Shown piece by piece: positions 23,504 through 33,000 of a stretch of DNA of 57,925 nt. Origin of the DNA: an uncultured Bacteroidaceae bacterium (lineage in GTDB: Bacteria > Bacteroidota > Bacteroidia > Bacteroidales > Bacteroidaceae); contig CAJOLI010000003.1 of assembly GCA_905235285.1 (NCBI GenBank), forward strand, positions 1-57,925. The letters run 5' to 3'. The position numbers and the translations under genes were made by a program. Position 1 is the first letter of the stretch. Every line of letters starts with the position of its first letter. The notes under the pieces are model-generated. The model ran no database searches. It saw only the letters and a program-made list of their open reading frames with translations, and had not been told where the DNA came from.

Positions 23504-26500
23504 TTATTTAACGATGATTTTCTGTACTCTGCCGTCAGCCATTCTTACGATGTTAACACCTCGCTGCAGGGCGTTGAGCTGCTTGCCGTCGATGCTGTAG
23601 ATGCCAGCGATGGTCAGTGTCTGCGGCAACTTTATGCTCTCGACAGAGACTTGGTTGTCTCCCTCCTGTTTTGAGCTGTCGGGGCCGAAGTATGTGAGGG
23701 TGAAGTCATCGAAGATAGCCCATGCCTGTGCTGGCACGTCGCCGCTCTTTGCCACACCGATGCGCAGTACGTCACCCTCTTCAATCTTAATGATGACGGA
23801 AGTGAGGTAAGCGTCAGGTGCTTCATCGTCGTGGAAATAGAGGTCAGCAGATGTGCGTGAGTCAGCCACGTAGCAGGGCTCGTCGGCTGTTCCTGCATTG
23901 GTTGCGGAGAAATCGGGTTGAGACTTGCCGCCGTCGCAGGTGTGGTCAATGAGAGCTATTATGGTTTTCGAAGCCGTCTGAGCGTAGAGGTATGCGAGCT
24001 GTGTCGGATCGACGTAGTCGGGGTCAGCTTCTTTCTCTGCCTGAGCCTGCTTGAACACATTGAAATCATTGCTTGGGCTACCGTGACGGTACATGCCCTT
24101 GACGCTGAGCTCATAGGTGCCGGCGGGCAGTCCGTAGATATCCTGATAAGAGTCGAAGTTGTGTTCGTAGTGCTCTGCATTTTGCCCAGCATCACCTCCG
24201 GTGCCGAATGCCGTTCCTAACCATCCGGTGAAGTCGTTGACGATGTCAAAGTTAGGATTGACGATGGTGTTGGTCATGTCAATGGGATTGGAGTCGGCAG
24301 CGCCCTCGTAGTCAGGAACTCTGAGTTTTGAAATCCATCCGTTGATGTCTTCCACGGCCTTCAGAGCCTCAGACGTGTTGAGGTCGAGGTTGCTGATGGC
24401 TTCAGATGTCTCGTCGTAGAAGTCAGCTGCATCGTTGTAGGCACGCGAGCTTGGGTTGTCGAGGGCTGCCTCGAGAAGGGCTTCGTTCAGCAGGTCGAGC
24501 GCATCGTTGAGCTTCTTGTAAGCGTCAACGCACTCCTTAGCTTCGTTGTAGGCGCTGACGAGCTTGAGCAGAGCATCGTACTTTGCATCGCTGCCCTGTG
24601 CGTTGTCGGCATTGGCGAGGGCTGTGTTGAGGGCTCTGCTCTCCTGGCGTCCGTAGTCTTCGCCGTTGAGGATGTCAGTACGTTCGCCATAGTTGTCGAT
24701 GACCTCCTGCAGGGCATTGATGTTCTTGGCACGGAAGGTGAGATGGAAGTTGTCGAAGAGCGTCCAACGAGCATCCAGGGTGCCCTTAGTGTTGCGTATG
24801 CCTAAGCGCAGAGTGCCGTTGGTGACGAGACCGTAGACGCGCTGCGTGAAGTTCTGTGTCTCATCGGTGAGACTGAAGGCAGCGGATGCAGATGCCATAC
24901 CGTCGAGCGTGTAGAAGCCATCGTCGTTCATCCAGCAGTTGTTGGCAAGATTCTCAGCGAACTGAATCTCCATGACGTTCTTTACAGGTGTTGAAAAGTC
25001 GTTGAGATAAACCTCCGAGAGGACAGTCTCCTCGCCCGTCTTATATTTGTATGCATTGAAGGCAGCGCTGTTGGCGGCGGTGCGGTAGAAGGCTTGCACG
25101 TTGACCTCGTAGAGTCCGTTCTCGAGCCCTTCGATTACCTGATAGATATCGAAGTTATGGTTGAAGGCTTCGGCGCAGAAGTTGGGTGCCGTGCCACCAT
25201 GCCAGTTGGTGACATTGCCACCGTTGTACTGCGGGTCTGTGAGCCATCCGCTGGCGCCTCCGAGTTCGAATCCCGGGTTCTTGATGAGGTCGGTGAGGTC
25301 TGTGCCGTCGTAGAGAGAACCTCTGATGGCTTTCTCTCTCAGTTCCTGAAGATAGGTGATCTCGGCATTAATCTGCTCGGTGCTGAGTTTGCCGGCACCG
25401 TTGTTGTCATCATAGTCGGGGATTATGTAGCGCAGGTTGCCGTTGGGGAATTCACCCTGAGCGGGGTTGCCCTCGAGATATTCGGAGATGAGATCCAAGT
25501 ATGTGCCCGTACCTTCGAAAGTATCTAACCAAAGCAGAGCTTTATTAACCTCTTCGATATATGCTGTGTATGCATCTATGCTGGCGCTGAGGGTAGCGCG
25601 TGTCTCCTCGAGTTGTGGCAGGTTGCTGATGATCTCCTCAGGTGAAGCTGCATTCTCGAGTGCCTGAAGGACTTCATTGTAGGCTTCGTACTCGGGTTGG
25701 CCATAGAATACGCCGTCTGCCGTGAGGTCGAGTTTGTTGGTGTTCAACACGTTTTCGATGATGACCTGGTAGGCATCGGTGCTGTTGCCGTAGTAGAGCA
25801 GTTGGAAATCATCGAAGATAGACCAGTCGTTGGCTATGCCAGTGGTTTTCTTCACGCCGAAACGAAGGACATCGCCGTCACTGATGGCGCCAGCAATGTT
25901 GGAGCGGTAGAGCGTGGGGTTGTCCTCGAGATGGAAATAGGCATTGGCGCCTACCATGGTGTTAGGCAGCCACATCGTGCCCTCGTCTGTAGTGAGAGAT
26001 ACCTCCGTATCCATGCCTCCTCTGGGGAGTCCCAACGCCTCTGTGAGCCCTTTCTCTGTGAGATGCTTGATAGGAACGTTGAACTCGCCCAGTGTGCCGC
26101 CAGTGATATACAGGCGTGCGTTGCTGGGGCGTCCTCGGCGCACGGCATCGTAGTCGGCGCTTGGCGAATCTCCGGCACGATAGAAGCCGTTGACACGCAC
26201 TTCATAGACGCCGGCTGGTAGTCCGCTGATGGTTTGATATGTGTCGAAGTTTTTGTTGAAGTGCTCGGCTACCTCGTCAACATCGCCTCCGGCACTGAAG
26301 GCGTCTCCCTTCCATCCGTCATAGTTCATGCCGTCAAAGGTGGGATTCTGAATGATTTGAGTGAGGTCAGCTGGGTTGGTGACTGATGCTCCTTGAACGA
26401 GGATATCGATAAGTGATCCGAGCAGGGACTCTTCGGCTGCCTGAAGTTCCTCGAGTGAGCTGGAGGTGTTGTTGTAGACGGCAATCTGACGTGAGTAGTC

Positions 26501-27229
26501 GATAGTCGGGTTTTCCTTCTGGGCAGCCTCTATGGCAGCGCGCAACGAAGCGGCTGCGGCAGCGCGCTTGATATCATTTTTGCTGGAAGCTATGAAGGAC
26601 TCATATTGCTCTGGCGAGAGCACACGCCATGTGTTGTAGAACAAGGCATCATCGCCTATCACGTCGCGATCTTCCAAGTAGAGGACACCGTCGGGGTCTG
26701 AAGGGAGAACGCCGAGGTATTTACCTTCGTAGTCATAATCGCTATAGGCGAATCCATTGTCTATCTGCAGCTTGAGAGTGCCATCAGTGCTGACAATGAC
26801 ATTCCAGGCACGGTCGTGGTCGCGGTTGTTGTCAGTCCAAACACTGTTGTAGCGCCCTTCGGAGAAGGAGCACCGGAATTCATTGAACTTTGGCACATAG
26901 TTGAGGAAGAGCCATACGTTGTCCTCCTCTGTCAGGTCGTAGTCCTCGAAGTTAGGATCTGGATTCTCATGGCTGAAACGTACGACGGCTCCTATGGTGT
27001 CGTTAACGGAGGAGCGTGTCTGCCAATAGCGGCCGTCGTTTGGGGTACCGCCTTGGTATGCGATGTAGAACCCTCCGGCCCCTACGTTGTAGAGGTAGAA
27101 ATCTGTCTCTGGTTCCCAGTTGGAGAACTGAGTGGGTACAGGCTTTTTCCAGTCAGCTGTAAAAGACTGAGCAGAAGCGCTGAGGCATGTAAGCAGCGCT
27201 GCTGTAAGGAAAAATAGTTTTGTTCTCAT
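23504..27229 (-). CDS. Giant T9SS-tailed surface protein, paralogue of the 8623-13077 protein
   Basis: The 1241 residues start with a signal peptide (MRTKLFFLTAALLTCLSASAQ). One DFYLYNVGAGGFY strand opens the first module (about residue 45). Four beta-sandwich modules are recognisable by NPTFD or NPGFE, GLPAGVYEVRVNGFYR and FDDFQLLY, at about 300-480, 650-840, 1020-1195 and in part between them. Helical FIVAR-like stretches (about 510-640 and 845-1000) link them. The tail GIYSIDGKQLNALQRGVNIV and KIIVK ending match T9SS sorting domains. No catalytic motif was found. It is last in a reverse-strand operon with GH43, the GH43-zincin fusion and the GH128-like enzyme, so a role in binding the same glycan at the cell surface is likely but unproven. 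Confidence 0.78.
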   Translation of the reverse strand: MRTKLFFLTAALLTCLSASAQSFTADWKKPVPTQFSNWEPETDFYLYNVGAGGFYIAYQGGTPNDGRYWQTRSSVNDTIGAVVRFSHENPDPNFEDYDLTEEDNVWLFLNYVPKFNEFRCSFSEGRYNSVWTDNNRDHDRAWNVIVSTDGTLKLQIDNGFAYSDYDYEGKYLGVLPSDPDGVLYLEDRDVIGDDALFYNTWRVLSPEQYESFIASSKNDIKRAAAAASLRAAIEAAQKENPTIDYSRQIAVYNNTSSSLEELQAAEESLLGSLIDILVQGASVTNPADLTQIIQNPTFDGMNYDGWKGDAFSAGGDVDEVAEHFNKNFDTYQTISGLPAGVYEVRVNGFYRAGDSPSADYDAVRRGRPSNARLYITGGTLGEFNVPIKHLTEKGLTEALGLPRGGMDTEVSLTTDEGTMWLPNTMVGANAYFHLEDNPTLYRSNIAGAISDGDVLRFGVKKTTGIANDWSIFDDFQLLYYGNSTDAYQVIIENVLNTNKLDLTADGVFYGQPEYEAYNEVLQALENAASPEEIISNLPQLEETRATLSASIDAYTAYIEEVNKALLWLDTFEGTGTYLDLISEYLEGNPAQGEFPNGNLRYIIPDYDDNNGAGKLSTEQINAEITYLQELREKAIRGSLYDGTDLTDLIKNPGFELGGASGWLTDPQYNGGNVTNWHGGTAPNFCAEAFNHNFDIYQVIEGLENGLYEVNVQAFYRTAANSAAFNAYKYKTGEETVLSEVYLNDFSTPVKNVMEIQFAENLANNCWMNDDGFYTLDGMASASAAFSLTDETQNFTQRVYGLVTNGTLRLGIRNTKGTLDARWTLFDNFHLTFRAKNINALQEVIDNYGERTDILNGEDYGRQESRALNTALANADNAQGSDAKYDALLKLVSAYNEAKECVDAYKKLNDALDLLNEALLEAALDNPSSRAYNDAADFYDETSEAISNLDLNTSEALKAVEDINGWISKLRVPDYEGAADSNPIDMTNTIVNPNFDIVNDFTGWLGTAFGTGGDAGQNAEHYEHNFDSYQDIYGLPAGTYELSVKGMYRHGSPSNDFNVFKQAQAEKEADPDYVDPTQLAYLYAQTASKTIIALIDHTCDGGKSQPDFSATNAGTADEPCYVADSRTSADLYFHDDEAPDAYLTSVIIKIEEGDVLRIGVAKSGDVPAQAWAIFDDFTLTYFGPDSSKQEGDNQVSVESIKLPQTLTIAGIYSIDGKQLNALQRGVNIVRMADGRVQKIIVK

Positions 27230-27268
27230 TGTTGTTTTGATTTTGATTATTTAAGTAATAAATATCTA

Positions 27269-30031
27269 TTATTTGACAAAAACCTTGCGCCCGTTAACGA
27301 TGTAGAAACCCTTTCTGAGCTGGGTGCCAGCTATGCTTCGCCCAGCAAGGTCATAGATGCTTCCTCTGAGAGAAGCGCCCTGTGAGCTTGGGCCTTTGAC
27401 TGTTCGGATGTCGTCGGTCGTTTCTTCGTAGTTGTCGTTTACATGCAGGACAACCCATCCGACGTTGTCGGCAGTGCTGGGCGTATCAATCTGCGTAACA
27501 GTGTTGTCGCTGCGGTCGAGAATGCGCAACAATCTAACGCCTGTGACATAAGTGTGTGAGCCGTCGGCTTCGATGCGTGATGTAGTAGAGAAGGCGCTGA
27601 GACGTAGGTCAGCAGCTACGGGCGTGTTGTTGGTCTGCAATTCTGTGAACAAGAGAGGATCGTTCAAGTATAATGTGTCAGTGCCGTTCTCGTCAGAAAT
27701 AGTAAAGGTCTCTTCTCGAGGGATATTGTAGTAAAGCGGACGCTCTCCGATGCCAGCGGCTATGAAGAGGTGCTTATCGGCATCAATGCAGGCTTGGCCT
27801 GGTGTGATGGCCATATATGACAACTGTTGCCTAAGCACTAACGGACCTGACGCAGCTTCGAAAGATACGACGCACTTGAAGCCTCGGGGTGTAATATCCC
27901 AAACCTTATGCAATACGGGTTCCGTGTTTTGCAGTGAGCGAGTCACACATGCAATCACCACCGGTACAACGTCGTCGGGGAAGGGCTGTTCGAAATTAAC
28001 TTGTACGGTATCTGAAAGTGTCAACTGTCCGACCTCTATATCAATATTGCCAAAATGGTAGTTGCCTTTTGGCAAGGCAAGGAAGGGCACTTCCTCGGTG
28101 CGTGTGAAAGTGGTCGTGCCATTAGGCTGGTGGGTCCAAGGCTTGGCCGTATAGCTGAAGCCGTTGGCTGTAATAGAACTACGTGGGAAGAGGGGAGAGA
28201 CGTATGTATGAATATTGTTGTTGGTGATAGGTCCAATGAAAACAGACGGAGCCTCGTCATAGGGCTGATTGAAATCTATGCTGATGGCCTCGTTGGTTCC
28301 TGTCAGCGTCAGCTCTCCGTACTGGAACGTCTCATTGCCCGCAGCGTTGCCAATGGTTACGTCTGCAACGTTTGATGTACGGACACGGCCGTCGCTGTCG
28401 TAACAACGCAGGCGGTAGCTTACTAAGCCTGAGACATTCTTCAAGTCATCGGACTGCCATGTCTGGTACGGTGCTCCGTCCATGCCTTTTCTAGCTATAA
28501 CCTTCCAAGTGTTCTCGTCGGGTAATTTGCGCTCTATAAGAGTTGAGTCTGTCTGTTTGCCATTGAGACAAATCCATTTCAGCGACACAGTCTTTTGTCT
28601 ATCATTCAACGTAGCTGTGAGATCTTCAGGTTTCCAGTAGTTCCATTTCATGAAGTAGCCCTCGCCGCCAGTGTATGACGTCTTGGACTTGTAGTCTTTG
28701 TACCATTTGCCCGCAGGCATAATGCTCATACCCTCATGGCGGTTAGTCATCATGCGGTTGGCATCTCCCAGCACATTGAAGAAAGCCTGACGCTCCAAAT
28801 GGGGGTTGTTCTCCAAGATGGGAACGATGCCTGCAATCTGGTCGCGGAAGAAGATGGGACCCTGGTCCAGGTTGCCATTCCATTCAGCACCGTAGTTCCA
28901 CTCGGTAATCCATACCGGAAGATGGTATTGATCCCAAATCCAGTTTACGAACCAGTCATAGTCCCAGCCACTGCCCATCTGGTAACGGTGCGTAGCGATG
29001 AAATCAATGCGATAGTTATATTTCAGGCACAAATCGATGAACTGTCGGAGAAAATCGTAATCGCCAGCCATGGCAGGACTGCCCACGCGGAAGCCGCCTT
29101 TATAGATATTGCGCCAGGCTCCCGTAAGCCCGTGGTCGCCAAACATCACGGCTTCCATCTGTCCGGCGGGAATGGGATTCTGGCTGGGGTCGTTGGTGTT
29201 GTCGGGCTCGTTGTTGCCCAGGACGGTGTTGAAGTTTCTGGATGTAGATATCTCGCCGTATGAGGGCCAGTCCTCATGGTGGTGCATACCGACGTAATCG
29301 ACATCTTCCGAGAAGGGCGAGGCACCGGCCCCCCAATCGTAGCCCCACGTTACGTTCAGGATATTGCCAGGATTCCAGTCAAAGGCACCGCAGCCTTTCT
29401 TGCTCACTCGGTTCCAAGGGAAGATGCGGATGAAGCCGATACGGCCCGCCAGCTCTTTCTGTAGCTCGGCAATCTCGATGTCATTGTCCTGTGCCACGAA
29501 AACGCGACTGTAACCTGTGCCGTCGGAGTTGCAGGCGAGAGTCAACATATAGCCGCGCTTGAGCTTAAAGGAGCGTATGTTGTTTTCGAACCCTCCCAGC
29601 GCGCTCTTGTTGTTGTAGAAATCCATGGGGCGGAAATCTGAACGTGATGCACCTGCATAGTTCGGAAGCTCCCACACGGTGAGTGGCGTGTAATTTTCCT
29701 TAGGGTGGGGGTAGATAGCGCAACCATTGTCATAAATAGACATCCATACGCTACTTCTGGTGGCCTTCTCACCCTTCACTTTCACTTTTCCTAACCATGA
29801 CCTCCCAACAAGAGATGGTTTAATATTGGGGAAGATGACTACGGCATTATCATGGATGATGTCTATGCTTCCGCCATCGCTGAACGGGATTGAGTCGTCT
29901 GTGATTATATAGTCCACAGCACTTGTCAGTTTCACCTCAGAAGTAACTCTTGAGACGGTCCTTGTTGATTGCTGGGCATTTAAAGTATTCAGCCCAAAAA
30001 TTAGTAACAGAAAAACAATGCTCTTTTTCAT
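27269..30031 (-). CDS. GH128-like (glycosyl hydrolase catalytic core) enzyme, T9SS-tailed
   Basis: The 920-residue protein has a signal peptide (MKKSIVFLLLIFGLNTLNAQ). A TIM barrel of the Glyco_hydro_cc/GH128 type covers about 185-435. The probable acid/base is Glu275 in VLGNNEPDN and the probable nucleophile Glu377 in PVWITEWNYG, the Asn-Glu and Trp-x-x-Glu pattern of clan GH-A. GH128 enzymes act on beta-1,3-glucan; the length and N-terminal extra domain make the substrate uncertain. Fibronectin III and jelly-roll modules fill 470-850, and the tail ends KGFYIVNGRKVFVK, indicating T9SS export. The gaps to its neighbours are 24 bp upstream and 39 bp downstream, so it is in one operon with the GH43 genes. 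Confidence 0.75.
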   Translation of the reverse strand: MKKSIVFLLLIFGLNTLNAQQSTRTVSRVTSEVKLTSAVDYIITDDSIPFSDGGSIDIIHDNAVVIFPNIKPSLVGRSWLGKVKVKGEKATRSSVWMSIYDNGCAIYPHPKENYTPLTVWELPNYAGASRSDFRPMDFYNNKSALGGFENNIRSFKLKRGYMLTLACNSDGTGYSRVFVAQDNDIEIAELQKELAGRIGFIRIFPWNRVSKKGCGAFDWNPGNILNVTWGYDWGAGASPFSEDVDYVGMHHHEDWPSYGEISTSRNFNTVLGNNEPDNTNDPSQNPIPAGQMEAVMFGDHGLTGAWRNIYKGGFRVGSPAMAGDYDFLRQFIDLCLKYNYRIDFIATHRYQMGSGWDYDWFVNWIWDQYHLPVWITEWNYGAEWNGNLDQGPIFFRDQIAGIVPILENNPHLERQAFFNVLGDANRMMTNRHEGMSIMPAGKWYKDYKSKTSYTGGEGYFMKWNYWKPEDLTATLNDRQKTVSLKWICLNGKQTDSTLIERKLPDENTWKVIARKGMDGAPYQTWQSDDLKNVSGLVSYRLRCYDSDGRVRTSNVADVTIGNAAGNETFQYGELTLTGTNEAISIDFNQPYDEAPSVFIGPITNNNIHTYVSPLFPRSSITANGFSYTAKPWTHQPNGTTTFTRTEEVPFLALPKGNYHFGNIDIEVGQLTLSDTVQVNFEQPFPDDVVPVVIACVTRSLQNTEPVLHKVWDITPRGFKCVVSFEAASGPLVLRQQLSYMAITPGQACIDADKHLFIAAGIGERPLYYNIPREETFTISDENGTDTLYLNDPLLFTELQTNNTPVAADLRLSAFSTTSRIEADGSHTYVTGVRLLRILDRSDNTVTQIDTPSTADNVGWVVLHVNDNYEETTDDIRTVKGPSSQGASLRGSIYDLAGRSIAGTQLRKGFYIVNGRKVFVK

Positions 30032-30055
30032 ATTATATAAGTATGAATATTGTTA

Positions 30056-33000
30056 TTATTTTATGATTACCTTTTGTCCTTTGATTATGTAGATGCCGGC
30101 AGGTAATTTCATAGCCTTGTTGTTATTCTCACCTGTATGTCCTGCCAATATTCCGCTGAGGGTATAGATAGGCCAGTTACCAGAATCTCGGCCTTCAGTC
30201 AGAATGTCTTCAAGGCCAGTGCTCGTGCCGTCGTCAACAGGGGTCACTATTAGTTCAGCAACAGTGAGCGTGCAGTTGGGCTTGTCAGCGCTGATGACAA
30301 TCTCGTAGGATGTGCTTGTCGTGCCTGTTGCAGGAGTGCGGAACTGTAGGGTAGCCTGGTTGAGCGTCTTGGCCAGTATGCTGGGTGTGAAATTCTCCTC
30401 TGCAAGGATGTTACCAGTGGATGCCTCACGAACGCTGACGGTCAGTTTGGGCAACCGGACGAATTCAGCCATGCCCAGTTGCACGGACAGCAGATAAGAG
30501 CTGTCTGGCTGCAACGTGCTGAACTGATAGAAATATTCCTCTTCTCCTCCCGCAAATGCCAGTTGCAGGATGCGACGATGGTTGTACTTATAGCCTTCTT
30601 CCGTCAAATAGCCGACATGACAGCCCTCGTAGGGGTCGAGGTAAACATTCTGATTGCTGCTGTTGGCGGTGTTCCATACAGACGTGTAGCGCGGTCCCCA
30701 GCCATGGCGCGAGGGTTCGCTTCCGGCGCCTGTGGCTCCGTCGCCGTCCCAATGGATGACGTGGTTGCGGAAGAAATGAATGGTATAGGTAGTTTCCGTG
30801 CCGTCGTCAGCTGTGGCTGTGGCTGTGCCGTCGCCGGGAATTGTCTGAGGACGTGACGTAGTGACACGCCCCTCGAAATTGGAAGCCCTGGTGAAGCCGA
30901 TACTGTAGCGTGTAAGCGTCGAGGCAGGGTCTATCTCGTAGTTGTAGTGTAGGCGGTCATCCTGAAACTCTGGAATGGCTTCGTTGTTGACCTTCAAGGC
31001 CGAGAGGATTGTGTGCTCCTCAGATTCTTCTGGTGTCAATTGTCTTAGCTCTGACCCCGTCAGCATCACCCAACGTTGGGTGACAGCCCAGTTGCCAAGG
31101 TCGAAACCCTCACTGCGCACTCTACCTCCGTCGATGGCGGCCAGGCAGGGTGAGTCATAATGATTCTCCGGTCGGATAATCCAATAGCCACGGCGGACCA
31201 GCGTTGCATCGTTACAGCGTATGGTGGCGTCCACGCGCCCTTTCATCAGCTGAAGGTAGGCAGAGGCCGGAGCAGCAGATGCGTTCTGGAGACGGAATGC
31301 TCCATCGTAGACGATATATTGCCCTGTGGCTGCATTACGGAAACTATAGAGCTGTGTGGCGGGATTGAAGTCGATGTACCAGGCTACGCTGTCGTTCTCG
31401 ATTGCTTGATTGGTGGCAATGGTACGCCACTCGAGGCTGCCGCTCTTAGCTACGGCGAGGAATCCAGTGCCCAAGCCATGGTTAACCTCTTCGTTCGTGA
31501 GATAGTACTTACGCCCGTTCTCGTTAGGGAATGAATAGAAGGCAGTTGGCGTAGTGCCGCTTGCGGGTAAGCCATCCTCACCCAACGCCTGCGCTACGAG
31601 AGCGTTGATGGTATATCCTGCTTCGGTGTGCGGATCTTCTTCCGAATAATTGAATCCCCAAGGCCACATGTGAGTGTCATCGCCGTCGAGCATCGTGTAG
31701 GCGTTATTCCAGAAGGTGAGCACCTCGGTGACACGTTCACCAAGCCAGACGCCACGATTGCCTGCGCCACGCATACCTCCGTCGCCGAATCTCCAGATGC
31801 CATGAGTGCCAACGCCTATGCCATGCAACATCTCATGAGTGAGCATACATTGTTGCTGGAAGTTTGCATTAGGTCCCACTTGGCACCATCCTCCATAGCC
31901 GCAGTCGGCAGTGGGTGTACCGTCGGCATAGCGGACGTGTGGGTTGTAGCCTTGGATGCTGGTTAGCTGCGACCAATATTCATACCACCCGCGCATGCCA
32001 GCGTTGATGCGATCGTTGACGTCGGCAGGGCCATTGTTTTCATACGACCAATTGATGTTGGCTCGGGGCAGTGTTACAGCTTTGACGACGTCCCCATAGC
32101 CTATATTATCTGTGTTTGTTATCGCGTACGCACGTATATAATATATAGTGCCAGGCTCAAGATTCTCGATTACATAGATTCTTCCTGCATTGTCAAGCCA
32201 GCGTGTAGCGCGTCCGTCTGCAATAGTAGGAATTCCAGAGGTGCTATAGCAGAAACCCTCTTCTATGATGCCTTTGCCTGACGATGTCATACGTGCAAAG
32301 ATACGGTTGTTGCCACGAGCGTAGCGCGGGTCGGTGGTCACAGTCGGCGGTGTGCCGCTTCCGTTGGCTAATCGAAGGGCCAGCAGTGCTCCTTCCAACC
32401 GCAGGGACTGCTGTTCAAGGGCTTCGTTGGCTGCGTTAGTCTGGTTGTAAACTATGCGGGCAAGTTCGATGGCTTCCTGAAGTTCATCGGTGCCGTAGGC
32501 CCAGTCTTGGGAGAGGGCTTCTTCGGCTTTCGACAACATCTCTGCGAGCCTACCGTAGGCCGAAGCTGATTTTTGGGCTGCTGCCGTTGCGATGCGCAGG
32601 TAGGCTGCTGCCGATGCTATGTCATTGCCTGTGGCTTGCTCGGCACGGGAAAGGTAGTTTCGGAGCTGTGTGAGTGTGGTCTGGTTCATCTTCTGTTGGC
32701 TCAGCTCACGTGCCACGGCGATGCGGCGGTTCATCTCCTCTGTGATGCAACTGCCATCGCCCAGACCGAGGTATTCCAATTGGAAATGATCTACGGCTAT
32801 CCAGTTGCCGGTGGCGTCATCGGCCTGTATGCCTATGGGGGAGCTGTTCTCAATGGCGGTGAAAGGGAGCTCGTACTGTTGTGCTGTGGTAATCTCCGTC
32901 TGCTGTGCTTCGGCGAAGACTGTGACGCCGTGCTGGGCAACTTGTGGCGTGTCCTCTTGAATGTTATGAGCCACGAAACGGAGCACGTAGCGCCCTTTTT